A DNA stretch of 12,330 nucleotides, taken from Gemmatimonadota bacterium (GTDB lineage: Bacteria; Gemmatimonadota; Gemmatimonadetes; Gemmatimonadales; GWC2-71-9). Shown here in pieces: positions 12,152 to 12,330 of this stretch. The number at the start of each line of letters is the position of its first letter. Within the stretch, counting starts at the first letter, position 1. Below the pieces are notes generated by a model. It was not told the origin of the DNA and did no database searches. It saw only the letters and a list, made by a program, of their open reading frames with translations. A program made the translations under genes and the position numbers. Where the stretch lies: NCBI GenBank assembly GCA_003220955.1, contig QHTW01000095.1, positions 1 through 12,330 of the forward strand, in the 5' to 3' direction.

Positions 12152-12330
12152 GCTGATCGACGGCAACGCGATCGGTGCCGCAATGCGCGCGGAGCTGGGG
12201 ACGCAGATCGCAGCGCTCAAAAAGAAAGGCATCACGCCGGGGCTGGCGGTGATACTCGTGGGCGACAATCCGGCGTCGCAGGTGTACGTGCGCATGAAGG
12301 GAAAAGCGTGCGACGAAGCCGGTCTGTACC
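12141..12330 (+). CDS. folD: Bifunctional methylene-THF dehydrogenase/methenyl-THF cyclohydrolase, 5' part
   Basis: FolD interconverts 5,10-methylene-, methenyl- and 10-formyl-tetrahydrofolate, supplying formyl groups for purines and for initiator fMet-tRNA. The first 63 residues are present and the gene runs off the window. Recognisable are AKLIDGNAIGAAMRAEL, TPGLAVILVGDNPASQVYVRMKGKACDEAGL, with the catalytic-region lysine in YVRMKGKAC (Lys53). The start is TTG 12141, giving MPAKLIDG, the usual N-terminus; it lies inside the rny 3' end (11-base overlap) with only a weak upstream purine stretch. The later in-frame ATG (12183) would cut into the conserved N-terminal helix. The overlap suggests co-transcription and coupling with rny. 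Confidence 0.93.
   Translation, partial: MPAKLIDGNAIGAAMRAELGTQIAALKKKGITPGLAVILVGDNPASQVYVRMKGKACDEAGLY

Overview
This GC-rich window is chromosomal housekeeping DNA read entirely on the + strand. Every supported gene points the same way and most neighbours overlap or nearly touch. The order infC-rpmI-rplT-pheS-pheT-(small coiled-coil gene)-zapA-rny-folD, a Rex repressor with a canonical Rex box, a TM/KH/HD RNase Y, and dispersed short-period palindromic repeats suggest a free-living, non-model, GC-rich bacterium. My best guess is the Gemmatimonadota or a similar soil phylum. That is inference from gene content; no marker here proves it.

Layout. (1) Positions 1-1360: the 3' part of a SpoIIE/RsbU-type PP2C phosphatase, overlapping rsmA (16S rRNA dimethyladenosine transferase) by TTGA. 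(2) 1376-2478: two small regulators, each with its own palindrome. An ArsR-family gene follows a perfect 9-4-9 inverted repeat. A rex gene has its start codon inside a perfect Rex box. (3) 2490-5343: arginine deiminase (arcA) 11 bases after rex, then a DnaQ-like 3'-5' exonuclease and a metallo-beta-lactamase-fold hydrolase, closely packed and perhaps read from the rex promoter. (4) 5344-5501: a leader with a terminator-like hairpin plus U-tract just upstream of infC, and an upstream segment that could pair with the terminator's 3' arm. This looks like attenuation of the infC-rpmI-rplT operon. (5) 5502-12330: IF3, L35, L20, both PheRS subunits, a small coiled-coil protein, ZapA, RNase Y and the start of FolD, linking translation, tRNA charging, cell division, mRNA turnover and one-carbon metabolism.

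Points that stand out. (a) Three inverted repeats have arms made of 7- or 8-base tandem units (GGTATCG, GGTGTCR, GGCGGTTW). One lies in frame in rsmA, one in frame in pheT, and one between infC and rpmI. (b) infC and pheS both appear to start at non-canonical codons (CTG and ATC), each 9 bases after a strong Shine-Dalgarno sequence, which suggests control by IF3 itself. (c) pheT is interrupted by a 5-base tandem duplication (GACCT x2) that shifts the frame exactly at a domain junction. (d) A Rex box sits on the rex start codon upstream of arcA.

I saw no tRNA, rRNA, CRISPR array, insertion sequence or phage gene. No stretch longer than about 160 bases lacks a gene.
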